Of a stretch of 37,025 nt of DNA, positions 7,330 to 14,810 are shown in pieces. Source of the DNA: an uncultured Oscillospiraceae bacterium. GTDB taxonomy: Bacteria; Bacillota; Clostridia; Oscillospirales; Oscillospiraceae. The translations under genes were made by a program, and so were the position numbers. The notes beneath the pieces are model-generated. The model had not been told where the DNA came from. It searched no databases and saw only the letters and a list, made by a program, of their open reading frames with translations. The stretch lies in the NCBI GenBank assembly GCA_910588135.1, contig CAJUOT010000029.1:1-37025 (forward strand), in the 5' to 3' direction. The first letter of the stretch is position 1; every line of letters starts with the position of its first letter.

Positions 7330-7615
7330 CAGCAAGGGGGAAGACCCCAAGCGGGCCGGGTCAACTGGAGAAGGCCCCCGGAGGGGGTAAAGCACCAGGG
7401 ACAAGGGCGGGACGGGATTTCCGAAAGGGAAGGGCCTGAGTAGGACAGAAGCCCCCCGCCACCCGGCCAAGGGGACAACGGCAATCGTTTATAAGCCTAA
7501 CACCGAGATTGCGTATAAGAGCGGAACGGTATAGGGAATGGGAAGCAGATGAGGCCACAGCCCTAATGACCCCCGCCGCCGGGGTCCCCGCAAAAATCTG
7601 AAAGGAGATCACACC
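7330..7615 (+). other. long untranslated leader, possibly structured RNA
   Basis: About 285 bases without a credible gene between the plus-strand promoter and the ATG at 7616. It is G-rich with several complementary blocks (for example CCCCCGGAGGGGG and a later CCCCGCCGCCGGGG), so it may fold. I recognise no riboswitch consensus. Confidence 0.35.
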
Positions 7616-7885
7616 ATGAGCATGAACGAGATGGAGAGCAAAATCCGAGAGCTGCGCCAGCTCCAGAACCTGATTGAGGAGGCCCAGGCCGAGGCTGAGG
7701 CCATCAAGGACAGCATTAAGGCCCACATGGGGGACGCCGAGGAACTGAGGGCCGGGGAGTACCGGGTGACCTGGAAGGCCGTCACCGCCTCCCGCCTGGA
7801 CACCGCTGCCCTGAAGAAGGCCCTGCCGGAGGTGGCCGAGCGGTTCACCAAGACCACCACCTCCCGCCGCTTCTGCGTGGCATGA
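7616..7885 (+). CDS. conserved small phage-type protein
   Basis: An 89-aa protein with RBS AAAGGAG eight bases before ATG. The N-terminal half is a coiled coil rich in Glu and Ala (ELRQLQNLIEEAQAEAEAIK). The C-terminal half has the pattern AGEYRVTWKAVTASRLDT and the TTTSRRFCVA ending seen in small proteins beside recombination genes of Clostridia prophages. The molecular function is unknown to me. It is expressed from the 7294-7322 promoter behind a long leader. A CTTGCATC/GATGCAAG hairpin follows the gene. Confidence 0.6.
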   Translation: MSMNEMESKIRELRQLQNLIEEAQAEAEAIKDSIKAHMGDAEELRAGEYRVTWKAVTASRLDTAALKKALPEVAERFTKTTTSRRFCVA

Positions 7886-8008
7886 GAAAAGCCCCTTGCA
7901 TCAATGCCCGTCAAAGCTGGATGCAAGAGGCCCCCACGGACCCACCTGGGCGGGTCTGCTTCCCCAGTATAGCAGGCCCGCTCGAAAATATCAAGGAGGA
8001 GTTTATAT

Positions 8009-8200
8009 ATGATTATCACACCTGAGCTGAAGGTGAAGCAGCAAAAAATCCTGGACATCTTCAAGCGAATGACCCTGGACGAGCAGTATGTGGTGGTCGG
8101 GTATCTCAGTGAATATGCGGACCAAAACTACATGAAGGGTATTCACAGGAATCTGGGCGGGGGCGGTAAGGTTGTCCAGTTTCCCACCGTCGCCCGGTAG
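8009..8200 (+). CDS. small hypothetical protein
   Basis: A 63-aa protein with a good RBS (AAGGAGG at about 7993-7999, 9 bases before ATG). The pattern KQQKILDIFKRMTLDEQYVVVGYLSEY looks like one or two amphipathic helices followed by a Gly-rich loop. It resembles small host-takeover or regulatory proteins of phages, with no recognised family. Confidence 0.5.
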   Translation: MIITPELKVKQQKILDIFKRMTLDEQYVVVGYLSEYADQNYMKGIHRNLGGGGKVVQFPTVAR

Positions 8201-8228
8201 AAGGCGAATCGGTGAGGGATGCCGGGGG

Positions 8229-8257
8229 TTTACACACGTGGGAATACGTGCTATAAT
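8229..8257 (+). promoter_or_regulatory. hicAB promoter with internal palindrome
   Basis: TTTACA (8229-8234), exactly 17 bp, TATAAT (8252-8257). The spacer holds the inverted repeat CACGT-N6-ACGTG (8235-8250), well placed as the operator through which the HicB antitoxin, or the complex, autoregulates the operon. Confidence 0.8.
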
Positions 8258-8281
8258 AGATACTGCCGGGAGGGGCAGACT

Positions 8282-8467
8282 ATGAGGGTAAACGAAGTGA
8301 AGCAGATGCTTCGGAAGAACGATTGCTATTTCTACCGGCAGGGCAGCCGGCATGAAATTTGGATCAGCCGGAGGACCGGGAAGAAGTTCCAGGTCCCGAG
8401 GCATGGGACCCAGGATGTCCCCCCTGGGACCCTGAAGTCCATCAAGGAAAGTGCTGGGATCGAGTGA
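8282..8467 (+). CDS. hicA: HicA-family mRNA interferase toxin
   Basis: A 61-aa protein from ATG 8282 with GGGAGGGG upstream. It has the complete HicA double-stranded-RNA-binding-like fold: MRVNEVKQMLRKNDC, GSRHEIW with catalytic H24, VPRHG, and the GTLKSIKESAGI ending. HicA toxins cut mRNA and are held inactive by HicB, whose gene follows after 16 bp. The operon order toxin-antitoxin is normal for this family. It likely stabilises the element or limits phage growth. Confidence 0.92.
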   Translation: MRVNEVKQMLRKNDCYFYRQGSRHEIWISRRTGKKFQVPRHGTQDVPPGTLKSIKESAGIE

Positions 8468-8483
8468 TGTGAGGAGGATTGAA

Positions 8484-8879
8484 ATGGCAAAGTACGCATA
8501 TCCCGCAATCTTCACCAAGGAGGAAAAGGGCTACTCTGTGGCCTTCCCGGATATAGAGGGCTGCTTTACCTGCGGCGACACCCTGCCGGAGGCGATGGAA
8601 ATGGCCGAGGACGCCTTGTGCCTGATGCTCTATGACCACGAGGAGGATGGAGAGGCCATCCCCGCCGCCTCAGATGTGAAGACCATCCAGGAGGGGACGG
8701 CGGAGGTCGTTTCCCTGGTGTGCTGCGACACGGTGGAGTATCGGAAGCTCTATGACAACAGGGCGGTGAAGAAGACCCTCACCATCCCGAATTGGCTGAA
8801 CACCCTTTCTGAGCGGGCGGGTATCAACTTTTCCACCGCCCTGCAAGAGGCCCTGAAGGCAAAACTGGACATCCAGTGA
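8484..8879 (+). CDS. hicB: HicB-family antitoxin
   Basis: A 131-aa protein from ATG 8484 (GGAGG upstream). The N-terminal partly degraded RNase-H-like domain (YPAIFTKEEKGYSVAFPDIE, GCFTCGDTLPEAMEMAEDAL) is typical of HicB. The C-terminal segment (about 95-131, LTIPNWLNTLSERAGINFSTALQEALK) is a ribbon-helix-helix DNA-binding domain. It neutralises HicA and should repress the promoter at 8229-8257. Confidence 0.92.
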   Translation: MAKYAYPAIFTKEEKGYSVAFPDIEGCFTCGDTLPEAMEMAEDALCLMLYDHEEDGEAIPAASDVKTIQEGTAEVVSLVCCDTVEYRKLYDNRAVKKTLTIPNWLNTLSERAGINFSTALQEALKAKLDIQ

Positions 8880-8894
8880 GAGGAGGACACATCT

Positions 8895-9464
8895 ATGCCG
8901 TTGCCGCAAGAGAACCGTTACACCCTGGCCGATGCCCTGGCCTGGGACGAACAGGACCGCATCGAGTTGATCTATGGGGACCCGGTGATGATGGCCCCGC
9001 CCACCCGGGCGCATCAAAAGGCCGTCATGGAGCTGTCAGCGCAGCTCCACGCATACCTGAAGGGGAAGAAGTGCGAGGTCTATCCCGCTCCCTTCGCCGT
9101 CCGCCTGTTTGAGCAGGACGGGGACCGCCCGGAGGATGTGGACACGATGGTGGAGCCGGACATCTCCGTGGTGTGCGACCCCTCCAAGCTGGATGACATC
9201 GGCTGCAAGGGTGCGCCTGATCTGGTGATGGAGATACTTTCCCCATCCACCACCCGGCATGACCGCTTCACCAAGTTCAACCTCTACCAGCGGGCTGGGG
9301 TGCGGGAATACTGGATCATAGACCCTGCCGAAAAATCGGTACAGGTCTTTGCCCTGGAGGATGGGCGGTATACCGCCAAAGACTTCGGGGCCGCCGGCGA
9401 CAGGCTGCGGGTGAACGTCTTGGAGGACTGTACCATTGACCTGTCCCAGGTCTTTCCTGAGTGA
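8895..9464 (+). CDS. Uma2-family putative endonuclease (DUF820)
   Basis: A 189-aa protein, 15 bp after hicB. The PD-(D/E)XK core is visible: E24 in IELIYG, D89 in EPDISVVCD, E113 in LVMEILSPST and K127 in the following helix, then the family signature GVREYWIIDP. Uma2 proteins are usually annotated as nucleases, but their biological role is not established. They are abundant in mobile elements. The gene is complete and probably in one transcript with hicAB. Confidence 0.88.
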   Translation: MPLPQENRYTLADALAWDEQDRIELIYGDPVMMAPPTRAHQKAVMELSAQLHAYLKGKKCEVYPAPFAVRLFEQDGDRPEDVDTMVEPDISVVCDPSKLDDIGCKGAPDLVMEILSPSTTRHDRFTKFNLYQRAGVREYWIIDPAEKSVQVFALEDGRYTAKDFGAAGDRLRVNVLEDCTIDLSQVFPE

Positions 9465-9522
9465 CCAATAGAGGCCGGAGGGTGATCCCTCTGGCCTTTT
9501 ACTTCATCTGGAGGTGGTGGCA

Positions 9523-10032
9523 TTGGCAAACGCTGAGAACCTGAAGGGGAAAGGGCTGGACAGCCGAACAGCGAACGAACAACGAGAAATAGCCCGGAAG
9601 GGCGGTCAAGCCTCTGGAGCTGCCCGAAGGCTGAAGAAAATGCGTCGGGTTGTGGGTGAGATACTGCTGGATATGCCCGTTGAGGATAGGGAGTTGCAGC
9701 GTATAATGGAGCGGCTGGGGATTCCTGAAGAAGAACGCACATACCGAATGGCTGTCGTGGTGGCTATGCTTATTCAAGCCCTAAAGGGAAATGTCAACGC
9801 TGCGTGTTTCATCCGGGACACCATTGGGGAAAACCCGAGTGACCAGCTCCGGCGGGAGAAGCTGAAGCTGTCCAAGGCCAAGTTCGAGTATGAGAAGGCC
9901 GGGACCGAGCGGGAGGAGGCGTCCCTTGCTGAGGCTATCCAGGCGGCCTACGAGGCCCGCATGGAGCGGGAGGGGCTGGTGGACCCTTCCCGGGATGCTG
10001 ACGGCGGTCATACGGAGGCGGAGGGGGCTTGA
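9523..10032 (+). CDS. KGG-motif phage protein, possible terminase small subunit
   Basis: A 169-aa protein. TTG 9523 fits best, eight bases after GGAGG; an in-frame GTG at 9514 overlaps the RBS. The N-terminus has EQREIARKGGQASGAARR, the KGG motif of a family often annotated as phage terminase small subunit or stress-induced KGG protein. The middle has NVNAACFIRDTIGENP, also usual for that family, and the C-terminus is a charged helix. It is the last gene before attR. A lone TerS-like gene at the end of a small element is a hallmark of phage satellites, but packaging function is only inferred. Confidence 0.6.
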   Translation: MANAENLKGKGLDSRTANEQREIARKGGQASGAARRLKKMRRVVGEILLDMPVEDRELQRIMERLGIPEEERTYRMAVVVAMLIQALKGNVNAACFIRDTIGENPSDQLRREKLKLSKAKFEYEKAGTEREEASLAEAIQAAYEARMEREGLVDPSRDADGGHTEAEGA

Positions 10033-10124
10033 CGGGGCCTTGTGTAGGTTGCCAGCCTGCCCGCTTCCCTGCCGGTATGGTGATTTGTAGGGATGAGGTC
10101 AGGCGGTGCGGCTCCCGAGAGAAA

Positions 10125-10142
10125 CTGACACAAAACTGACAC
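10125..10142. repeat. right arm-type repeats of element 1
   Basis: Two direct copies of CTGACAC, at 10125-10131 and 10136-10142, matching the pair at 687-705. The 250 bases between the last gene and attR hold this repeat and otherwise nothing that I recognise. Confidence 0.6.
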
Positions 10143-10284
10143 GGATATGGAATGGGAAGCATTTTTAACCATTGACAAGGGATGATAAGCAGGGACAAGA
10201 AAATGGTGGGAGGCGTTGGCCTGCAAGGGCTGGAGGATGATAAGACAGAATAAACAATGACAAGGAAAATCAAACGGTTATGAG

Positions 10285-10330
10285 TTGGTAAGGATGAGGT
10301 CTCCAGTTCAAATCTGGATAGCAGCTCCAA
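10285..10330 (+). other. attR of element 1 (46-bp tRNA-Thr 3' fragment)
   Basis: Identical to 540-585. Only the 3' half of the tRNA is present, with no acceptor 5' strand or D-arm upstream, so it is not a functional tRNA gene. The next integrase begins 190 bp further on, so this site probably also served as the left attachment site of the following element. Confidence 0.93.
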
Positions 10331-10331
10331 G

Positions 10332-10366
10332 AAACTCCTGAAATCGCTGGATTTCGGGAGTTTTTG
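10332..10366 (+). terminator. terminator after attR
   Basis: A 13-bp stem (10332-10344 with 10351-10363) followed by TTTTTG. It may be the original terminator of the tRNA operon, displaced by integration, or may belong to the next element. Confidence 0.75.
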
Positions 10367-10388
10367 TTCTGTTTTTCCCTTATAAAAT

Positions 10389-10435
10389 GTGGGTCAAAAA
10401 GTGGGTCAGGTTGGGCGACCCACAACTTGACCCAC
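10389..10435. repeat. arm-type repeats, left end of element 2
   Basis: GTGGGTCA twice (10389-10396, 10401-10408; 12-bp period), then the reverse complement GACCCAC twice (10417-10423 and 10429-10435). The same TGACCCAC pair with 12-bp period recurs at 26331-26350, and degenerate copies lie beside the integrase relic at 16374. These are probable integrase arm sites. Confidence 0.65.
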
Positions 10436-10523
10436 ACGGCGAAATGTCCGGAAAGGTTTAAAGAGCACCGGGCAGGAAGTTTGGCCTTTCTGCCCGGCGC
10501 TCTTGGTAATTTTCTGGCTGGCA

Positions 10524-11678
10524 TCACATCATCTGGCTCATGAAGTTTCCCATGGTTTCTGCCGCCTGATCCTGCATCTGCCGGGTGGCGTGGGTGTAGG
10601 TGCGAAGGGTGAACCCGGCGTCGTAGTGCCCCAGCATACTGGAGACGGTCTTGATGTCTACGCCGTTCTGGAGTGCCAGGGTTGCGAAGGTATGACGCAG
10701 CGCGTGGAAGGAGATGTGCTCCAGTCCAGCGTCGCGGAGGATCTTCTCGTGGAGCTTTACCACCGAGTCGGGGTAGTACATCTCGCCCGTGGTGCGGGAA
10801 GGGAACATATAGGGGCTGTTCGGGTGCTTCTCATGCTCCTGGATCAGCAGATCCACCGCTTCCTGGGGGATGGACACCCTCCGAACCGAGGTCTCGGTCT
10901 TGGGGCGGGAGAGGGTCAGCTTACCGCCGGGGTTTTTGATGTACTGCTTGCTGACGGAGATCGTCCGGTTTTGGACGTCCAGGTCATCCCAGAGGAGGGC
11001 CACCAGCTCGCCCTTCCGCAGTCCGCTTACCAGTTCCAGGTAGAACATGGGGAGGACGCCACGTGCGTCGGCGGCGTCCAGGTAGGCTTTCAAATGCTCA
11101 AGCCGCAGGGTTTTCATCTCTACCTTCTGCACTTTGGGAGCGATACAGTCATCGGTGGGGTTTCTGGCGATGAGCCGCTCTTTCACTGCCCGCTCAAACG
11201 CGCTGTGGAGCATCAGGTGGACGCTACGTACCGTGGTGCTGCTTAGGCCAGGGTTCCCGTGGCCGCTGCGCTGGTTCACCCGGCCATGTTCCATCAGGTT
11301 CTTGTACATTTTCTGGAGGTCGCGGGAGGTCAGCTTCTTCAGCTTGATTTTCCCGATGCGGGGGATGGCGTAAGTTTCAATCATCAGCTTGTAGCGGTCT
11401 GCTGTGGCCTGCCGGATGTTGGGCAGGGCGTAGAGGTCATACCAGGCTCTGAGCCAGGTGGCCACAGTATACTCGTCAGTGCGGGTGACGTCTACCTGCT
11501 GGGCCTGCTCTACTGCCGCCTTGAGTTTTTCCTTGGTTTCGGCCTGAGTTCTGCCCAGCACGTTTTTGATGATGCGCTTGCCGGTGTCGGGGTCGTAGCC
11601 CGCTGTGTAGCGGCCTTCCCAACGCCCGTCCGAACGCTTCCGCAGATTGCCCTCGCCGTTGGCGCGGCGTTTTGACAT
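10524..11678 (-). CDS. int: tyrosine integrase of element 2
   Basis: A 384-aa Tn916-type integrase. The N-terminal AP2-like arm-binding domain (GNLRKRSDGRWEGR) is followed by the SAM-like domain at about 70-175 and the catalytic domain. Catalytic residues R221, K260, H325, R328, H351 and Y361 are all present. It ends about 190 bp from the tRNA-Thr att repeat and reads toward it. Its C-terminus is closely matched by the relic at 16389-16650. The DUF6809 gene lies 6 bp upstream on the same strand, so the genes are coupled. Confidence 0.95.
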   Translation of the reverse strand: MSKRRANGEGNLRKRSDGRWEGRYTAGYDPDTGKRIIKNVLGRTQAETKEKLKAAVEQAQQVDVTRTDEYTVATWLRAWYDLYALPNIRQATADRYKLMIETYAIPRIGKIKLKKLTSRDLQKMYKNLMEHGRVNQRSGHGNPGLSSTTVRSVHLMLHSAFERAVKERLIARNPTDDCIAPKVQKVEMKTLRLEHLKAYLDAADARGVLPMFYLELVSGLRKGELVALLWDDLDVQNRTISVSKQYIKNPGGKLTLSRPKTETSVRRVSIPQEAVDLLIQEHEKHPNSPYMFPSRTTGEMYYPDSVVKLHEKILRDAGLEHISFHALRHTFATLALQNGVDIKTVSSMLGHYDAGFTLRTYTHATRQMQDQAAETMGNFMSQMM

Positions 11679-11684
11679 AGTTTA

Positions 11685-11978
11685 TCAACCTCCATTTCTG
11701 ATGTCGCCGTCGTTTTCATCCATGCACTCGGCCATCATTCTCATGCCCAGCCGGAAGCCCAGGATAAAATTTTCCATGGCGGTGATGCTGTCAATTTCCT
11801 GTTGCGATTCGATCAGCTTTGCCAAGACCTCCTGTCCGGCTTCATCAAGCTGCTCCGTGAGCTGGGTTTCAAAACGCGCTACACGGTTCGCCGCCCGTTT
11901 TAACTCCGAATTAGGCGCAATATCCTGTTCGTTGGGTGTGATGTTGCCGTAGTAGAGATCTTCCAAGGTTTTTCTCAT
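11685..11978 (-). CDS. DUF6809-like small protein
   Basis: A 97-aa protein from ATG 11978 (GGAGGCGAG upstream). The pattern LYYGNITPNE near the N-terminus and ENFILGFRLGMRMMAEC near the C-terminus, with a helical middle, fits the DUF6809 family of Clostridia mobile elements. A near-identical gene sits beside the integrases of the 26.6-34.6 kb element (29267-29563), again directly upstream of the integrase. That fixed position suggests a link to integration or its regulation, but its function is unknown. Confidence 0.75.
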   Translation of the reverse strand: MRKTLEDLYYGNITPNEQDIAPNSELKRAANRVARFETQLTEQLDEAGQEVLAKLIESQQEIDSITAMENFILGFRLGMRMMAECMDENDGDIRNGG

Positions 11979-12134
11979 TGTTCTCGCCTCCTGCAGCGAC
12001 ACACCATACCACACCTCGGTAGGAATATCCACTGCAAACGGTAAGAATTATCAGTTCAGACATACCTTTTTTCGTCTGTGCTGGCGATTCTTTTCTTTGA
12101 AGACAGTGGTGCAATCCGCATCCTCGCACAGTGG

Positions 12135-12215
12135 CGCACAAAGGGGGCAACACCGCGTTTCATTTGCGGGAGGTGTACGGATGCTACCTGCTCCTTGGGA
12201 TGGGCATAAACCGCT
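12135..12215 (+). repeat. noncoding repeat, copy A
   Basis: One of four related ~80-bp sequences (also near 13987, 29718 and 33470). The shared core is CAACRCCGCGTTT, a short variable part, GGGAGGTGTACGGATG and a GGGATGGGC block. Copies A and C sit at the same place in two related elements, between DUF6809 and the secreted hydrolase. Confidence 0.75.
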
Positions 12216-12288
12216 TCACAGGAGCAGACATGGGGGAAACGGCTCGGGGGCCGCACGGAGCGGCCCCCGGTGATTCACCCTGGCGGCG

Positions 12289-12987
12289 CTATTGCGGGTA
12301 TCGGGTATAGCTGATATAACGGGGCTGTTCCTCCAGCCACCAGCGGAAGTACTGCCCGCCCCAGCGGGCGTGGTTGTTCAACCCGCTCTCGGTGACCTTG
12401 ATGTATTCGTCTGTCTTATCCACCACAACCACCACATGATAGGACTCGGAATTTTTATATTCCACCAGGTCACCGGGACGGAGCAGCTCCCAGCTTGGGC
12501 GATCTACTCTCTGCCACGGAAGATTCCCAAAGGCGGTGTCCGAACACAGCGTGGCCCAGCCGGAGCAAGTAACGCCGCGGCCATAGGGCCCGCCGCTGGT
12601 GGAGCGGTAGGGCGTCGGGTAGGTGGAGCCGGTGGGGTAGGTCTGTTTCAGTTGTGGCAGGGCGGCCTGCACACTTTCTTCCATGGGATCGGGGGATGCG
12701 GCGGGGAATTCTTCTCGGTAGGGCTGGGTGCTGTTGATGTGGACGGAGTTGGTGGCGGCGTCGTAGGTTACGCCGAAATCCACCGCCCTGCCGATATCCC
12801 GGAGTCGGACGTAGTTGTTGCCACCGATGGAGTAGGCGGTCATGGGTACCTGCTGACCGTCTACATAAATTGGTTGACTGCTCAGTGTGGCAGTGACACT
12901 GGTGGCTGCCTGAGCCGCTGGCCCACTCAACGCGAGACCTGTCAGGATGCCGAGCCCCATAAATATTGCATCCCGTTTTCTGTTCAT
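12289..12987 (-). CDS. secreted cysteine hydrolase with stalk domain (NlpC/CHAP-like)
   Basis: A 232-aa protein. A signal peptide (about 1-28, ending AQA) is followed by a copper-amine-oxidase-N-type stalk domain (about 35-90, PIYVDGQQVPM, NNYVRLRDI). The C-terminal papain-like hydrolase domain has C141 in TCSGWA and H184 in YHVVVVVD with the preceding RPGDLVEY motif. Such enzymes cut peptidoglycan peptides or amide bonds at the cell wall. A close homologue occupies the same position in the other element (29878-30576). Retention in both suggests a role for the element, for example local wall opening during transfer, but this is inference. Confidence 0.8.
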   Translation of the reverse strand: MNRKRDAIFMGLGILTGLALSGPAAQAATSVTATLSSQPIYVDGQQVPMTAYSIGGNNYVRLRDIGRAVDFGVTYDAATNSVHINSTQPYREEFPAASPDPMEESVQAALPQLKQTYPTGSTYPTPYRSTSGGPYGRGVTCSGWATLCSDTAFGNLPWQRVDRPSWELLRPGDLVEYKNSESYHVVVVVDKTDEYIKVTESGLNNHARWGGQYFRWWLEEQPRYISYTRYPQ

Positions 12988-13131
12988 GATGACTTCTCCC
13001 CTCAGTTTTTATTGTGCTTTTGGCAAACACAACCATGCCGAAGGATTGCTGGGAAGTCAAGCACAATCAGAGCTCGGCGTGGAGAAAAACAGGGGCACGA
13101 ACGAAGCAGATTGCACAGTGAGCATATCTCT

Positions 13132-13160
13132 TATTGTTTTCTGTGGCGCAGATTTTATGG
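13132..13160 (+). repeat. TATTGTTT motif, divergent copy 1
   Basis: The pattern TATTGTTT, then GGCGCAGATTTTATGGGGG, is a divergent copy of a motif also seen near 16193, 25477, 30727 and 33367. Here it lies where the relaxase gene is found in the related element. Confidence 0.45.
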
Positions 13161-13186
13161 GGGTTACAACAGCCATACTGTCTGCC

Positions 13187-13600
13187 TCAATCAAACCCTC
13201 CGTTGTCATTCTCCTGCAGCACATCCTTGAACTTGATGCCGCCGTTTGTTTTCTTTACCTCCTGGACGCACCGCCAGCGGAGGTCATCCAATTGGCTGTC
13301 ATCGATCTCCAGCCCTGCTGCCAGCACATGCATCATCATGCCGATCTCGACTGTGAGCTTGAACAGCAGACGGGCGATGCGGCTTTCGCTGCCCTGGACC
13401 GTGGCCCGCAGGGCATCCACCAGTGCGGGCGCTAGGAAATCTGTGACCTCCTGGCTTATGATGTGGTCGCTGTAGAAACGGATCGCCTTCTCCACGAACT
13501 CGTTTTGGTTGCGGCAGTTTGCCATGGGGAACGCTGTTTCCATTTTGCGTTGGGTATCTGGCGAGATCCGGGTATGGATGCGGGTTCTTTCTTCTGTCAT
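13187..13600 (-). CDS. ribbon-helix-helix mobilisation accessory protein (MobC-like)
   Basis: A 137-aa protein from ATG 13600 (GGAGG six bases upstream). The N-terminal ribbon-helix-helix (RIHTRISPDTQRKMETAF, CRNQNEFVEKAIRFYSDH) is followed by a helical region. It is homologous to the 142-aa protein at 32673-33101, which overlaps a relaxase gene there. RHH proteins of this kind bind oriT and help the relaxase. Here the relaxase is absent, leaving an orphan accessory factor. Confidence 0.75.
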   Translation of the reverse strand: MTEERTRIHTRISPDTQRKMETAFPMANCRNQNEFVEKAIRFYSDHIISQEVTDFLAPALVDALRATVQGSESRIARLLFKLTVEIGMMMHVLAAGLEIDDSQLDDLRWRCVQEVKKTNGGIKFKDVLQENDNGGFD

Positions 13601-13986
13601 TTTCAATCCTCCATAAAAGAACTTTTTTGTGGTGTTTATTTTGCTAAAGTTGAAAAGGAGCCACATCAGAGCCGTGGAAAACCGTTTAACAACGGGCACT
13701 TCTGGCAAACAAGGAGCCAGGTGTGCCCAAAATCCCGAAAGTTGATGTCACTTGATTTGCTGGAAAAAGTGCCAGGATTTTATGAAATAGCCCTGAAAGT
13801 GCCTTTCCGGCCCGCACTGCGGGACGGTGTGCAAAGCGGTGGAGCCACCGCTTTATCCCGCACAAAAATCGAACGTCTGCATTGCCCTAAAAACCGGGCG
13901 AAAAAGTGACGGGTGGACTGGGGCTGATTTCGCGGCCCTGTGTGCCTTCCTGCTTTCGAGGGCTTTTCAACACCTGCCTACAGCGG

Positions 13987-14065
13987 GGCACACGGGGGCC
14001 GACGCCGCGTTTTATGCTCCCGGAGGTGTACGGATGTCACCCGGCCCTTGGGAGGGCAACAAAGG
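13987..14065 (+). repeat. noncoding repeat, copy B
   Basis: Second copy in element 2, with core GACGCCGCGTTTTA and GGAGGTGTACGGATG. Downstream it is followed by AACGCGAAAC, partly complementary to the GCGTTT core, as in copy D. It lies in the 489-bp gap between the RHH gene and the winged-helix gene, which has no credible gene of its own. Confidence 0.75.
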
Positions 14066-14089
14066 GGCTTACAACGCGAAACGGGGTGG

Positions 14090-14488
14090 TCACGCATTGG
14101 GCCGGAAGCGGGCGCGGGCGGCTTCCAGTGCCAGCAGCTTCAACTGCTGCTGATAGTGGGCCTTCAAAACATCTTGGAACGGGGATACAGTGTAGAGCAG
14201 ATTACCATTCCGTTTGATACCCGCCTTGGTGGTGATGGTGGTGGGTTCTGTGCGGATAAGCCCCTTGTGTTCGAGGCTGCTTACGTATTTGGCAACCGTG
14301 TTTTCCGTCATACCAACCGCTTTCCCAATCGCTTTGTAGCTGGGCCAGCACTGGCCCGTTTTCCGATTGGCGCAGCAGAGCAGATAGGAGTAGACGGCCA
14401 GTTCGCCGGGACGGAGGCCAAGGATAAAAATCTCATTGGGAAACGGGAAGGTGTTCTTCAAGGGATCAGATTTTTGCCGCTTGCTCAA
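14090..14488 (-). CDS. winged-helix replication-type protein, one domain
   Basis: About 132 aa, if translation starts at TTG 14488, whose TTGA overlaps the stop of the excisionase gene. A GTG at 14524 would give 144 aa. The winged-helix domain (FPFPNEIFILGLRPGELAVY, IGKAVGMTENTVAKYVSSLE, HKGLIR and a wing) has the build of RepA-N and replisome-initiator N-termini. The counterpart at 33577-34323 has two such domains in tandem. It may start replication of the excised circle or regulate the element. The final ~30 residues are a basic helix. Confidence 0.65.
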   Translation of the reverse strand: MSKRQKSDPLKNTFPFPNEIFILGLRPGELAVYSYLLCCANRKTGQCWPSYKAIGKAVGMTENTVAKYVSSLEHKGLIRTEPTTITTKAGIKRNGNLLYTVSPFQDVLKAHYQQQLKLLALEAARARFRPNA

Positions 14489-14700
14489 CCGCTGCCACCG
14501 CCTTTCGTATGCTGTTCTACCCACGCCACGAATTTTTCTTTGGGCACCACAATCCTATTGCCAATTTTGAGAGTGGGAAAATCTGCTTCATGCATCAGCT
14601 CATAGCTGCTGGATGGAGCGATGCCCAGCACCTTTGCGACAGTTGCCGCGTTGAGGAACAGCGGCAGATCGTCATAACTTTTGTACTCAGATAATTTCAT
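14485..14700 (-). CDS. xis: excisionase (HTH_17 type) of element 2
   Basis: A 71-aa protein; ATG 14700 is seven bases from GGAAGGAAG, while ATG 14706 is too close. Typical excisionase fold: PLFLNAATVAKVLGIAPSSS, YELMHEADFPTLKIGNR, IVVPKEKFVAWVEQH. It is highly similar to the gene at 34320-34529. It would bind arm DNA and favour excision by the integrase. The stop overlaps the winged-helix gene, so the two are coupled. Confidence 0.85.
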   Translation of the reverse strand: MKLSEYKSYDDLPLFLNAATVAKVLGIAPSSSYELMHEADFPTLKIGNRIVVPKEKFVAWVEQHTKGGGSG

Positions 14701-14810
14701 TTTCATCTTCCTTCCGTAAATTTCTTTTGCTCATCAACCGTACCCCTTCCCTTTGGGATGGCTCCATGATAAAATAGCTGCGGGGAGTTTTACATCAGGA
14801 AGTGATCTTT

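Noticed and set aside
586..10284. Complete prophage
   Set aside because: No large terminase, portal, capsid, tail or lysis genes are present in the 9.7 kb.
10285..10330. A sixth tRNA gene
   Set aside because: Only the 3' half of tRNA-Thr is present, with no D-arm or acceptor 5' strand. It is an att repeat.
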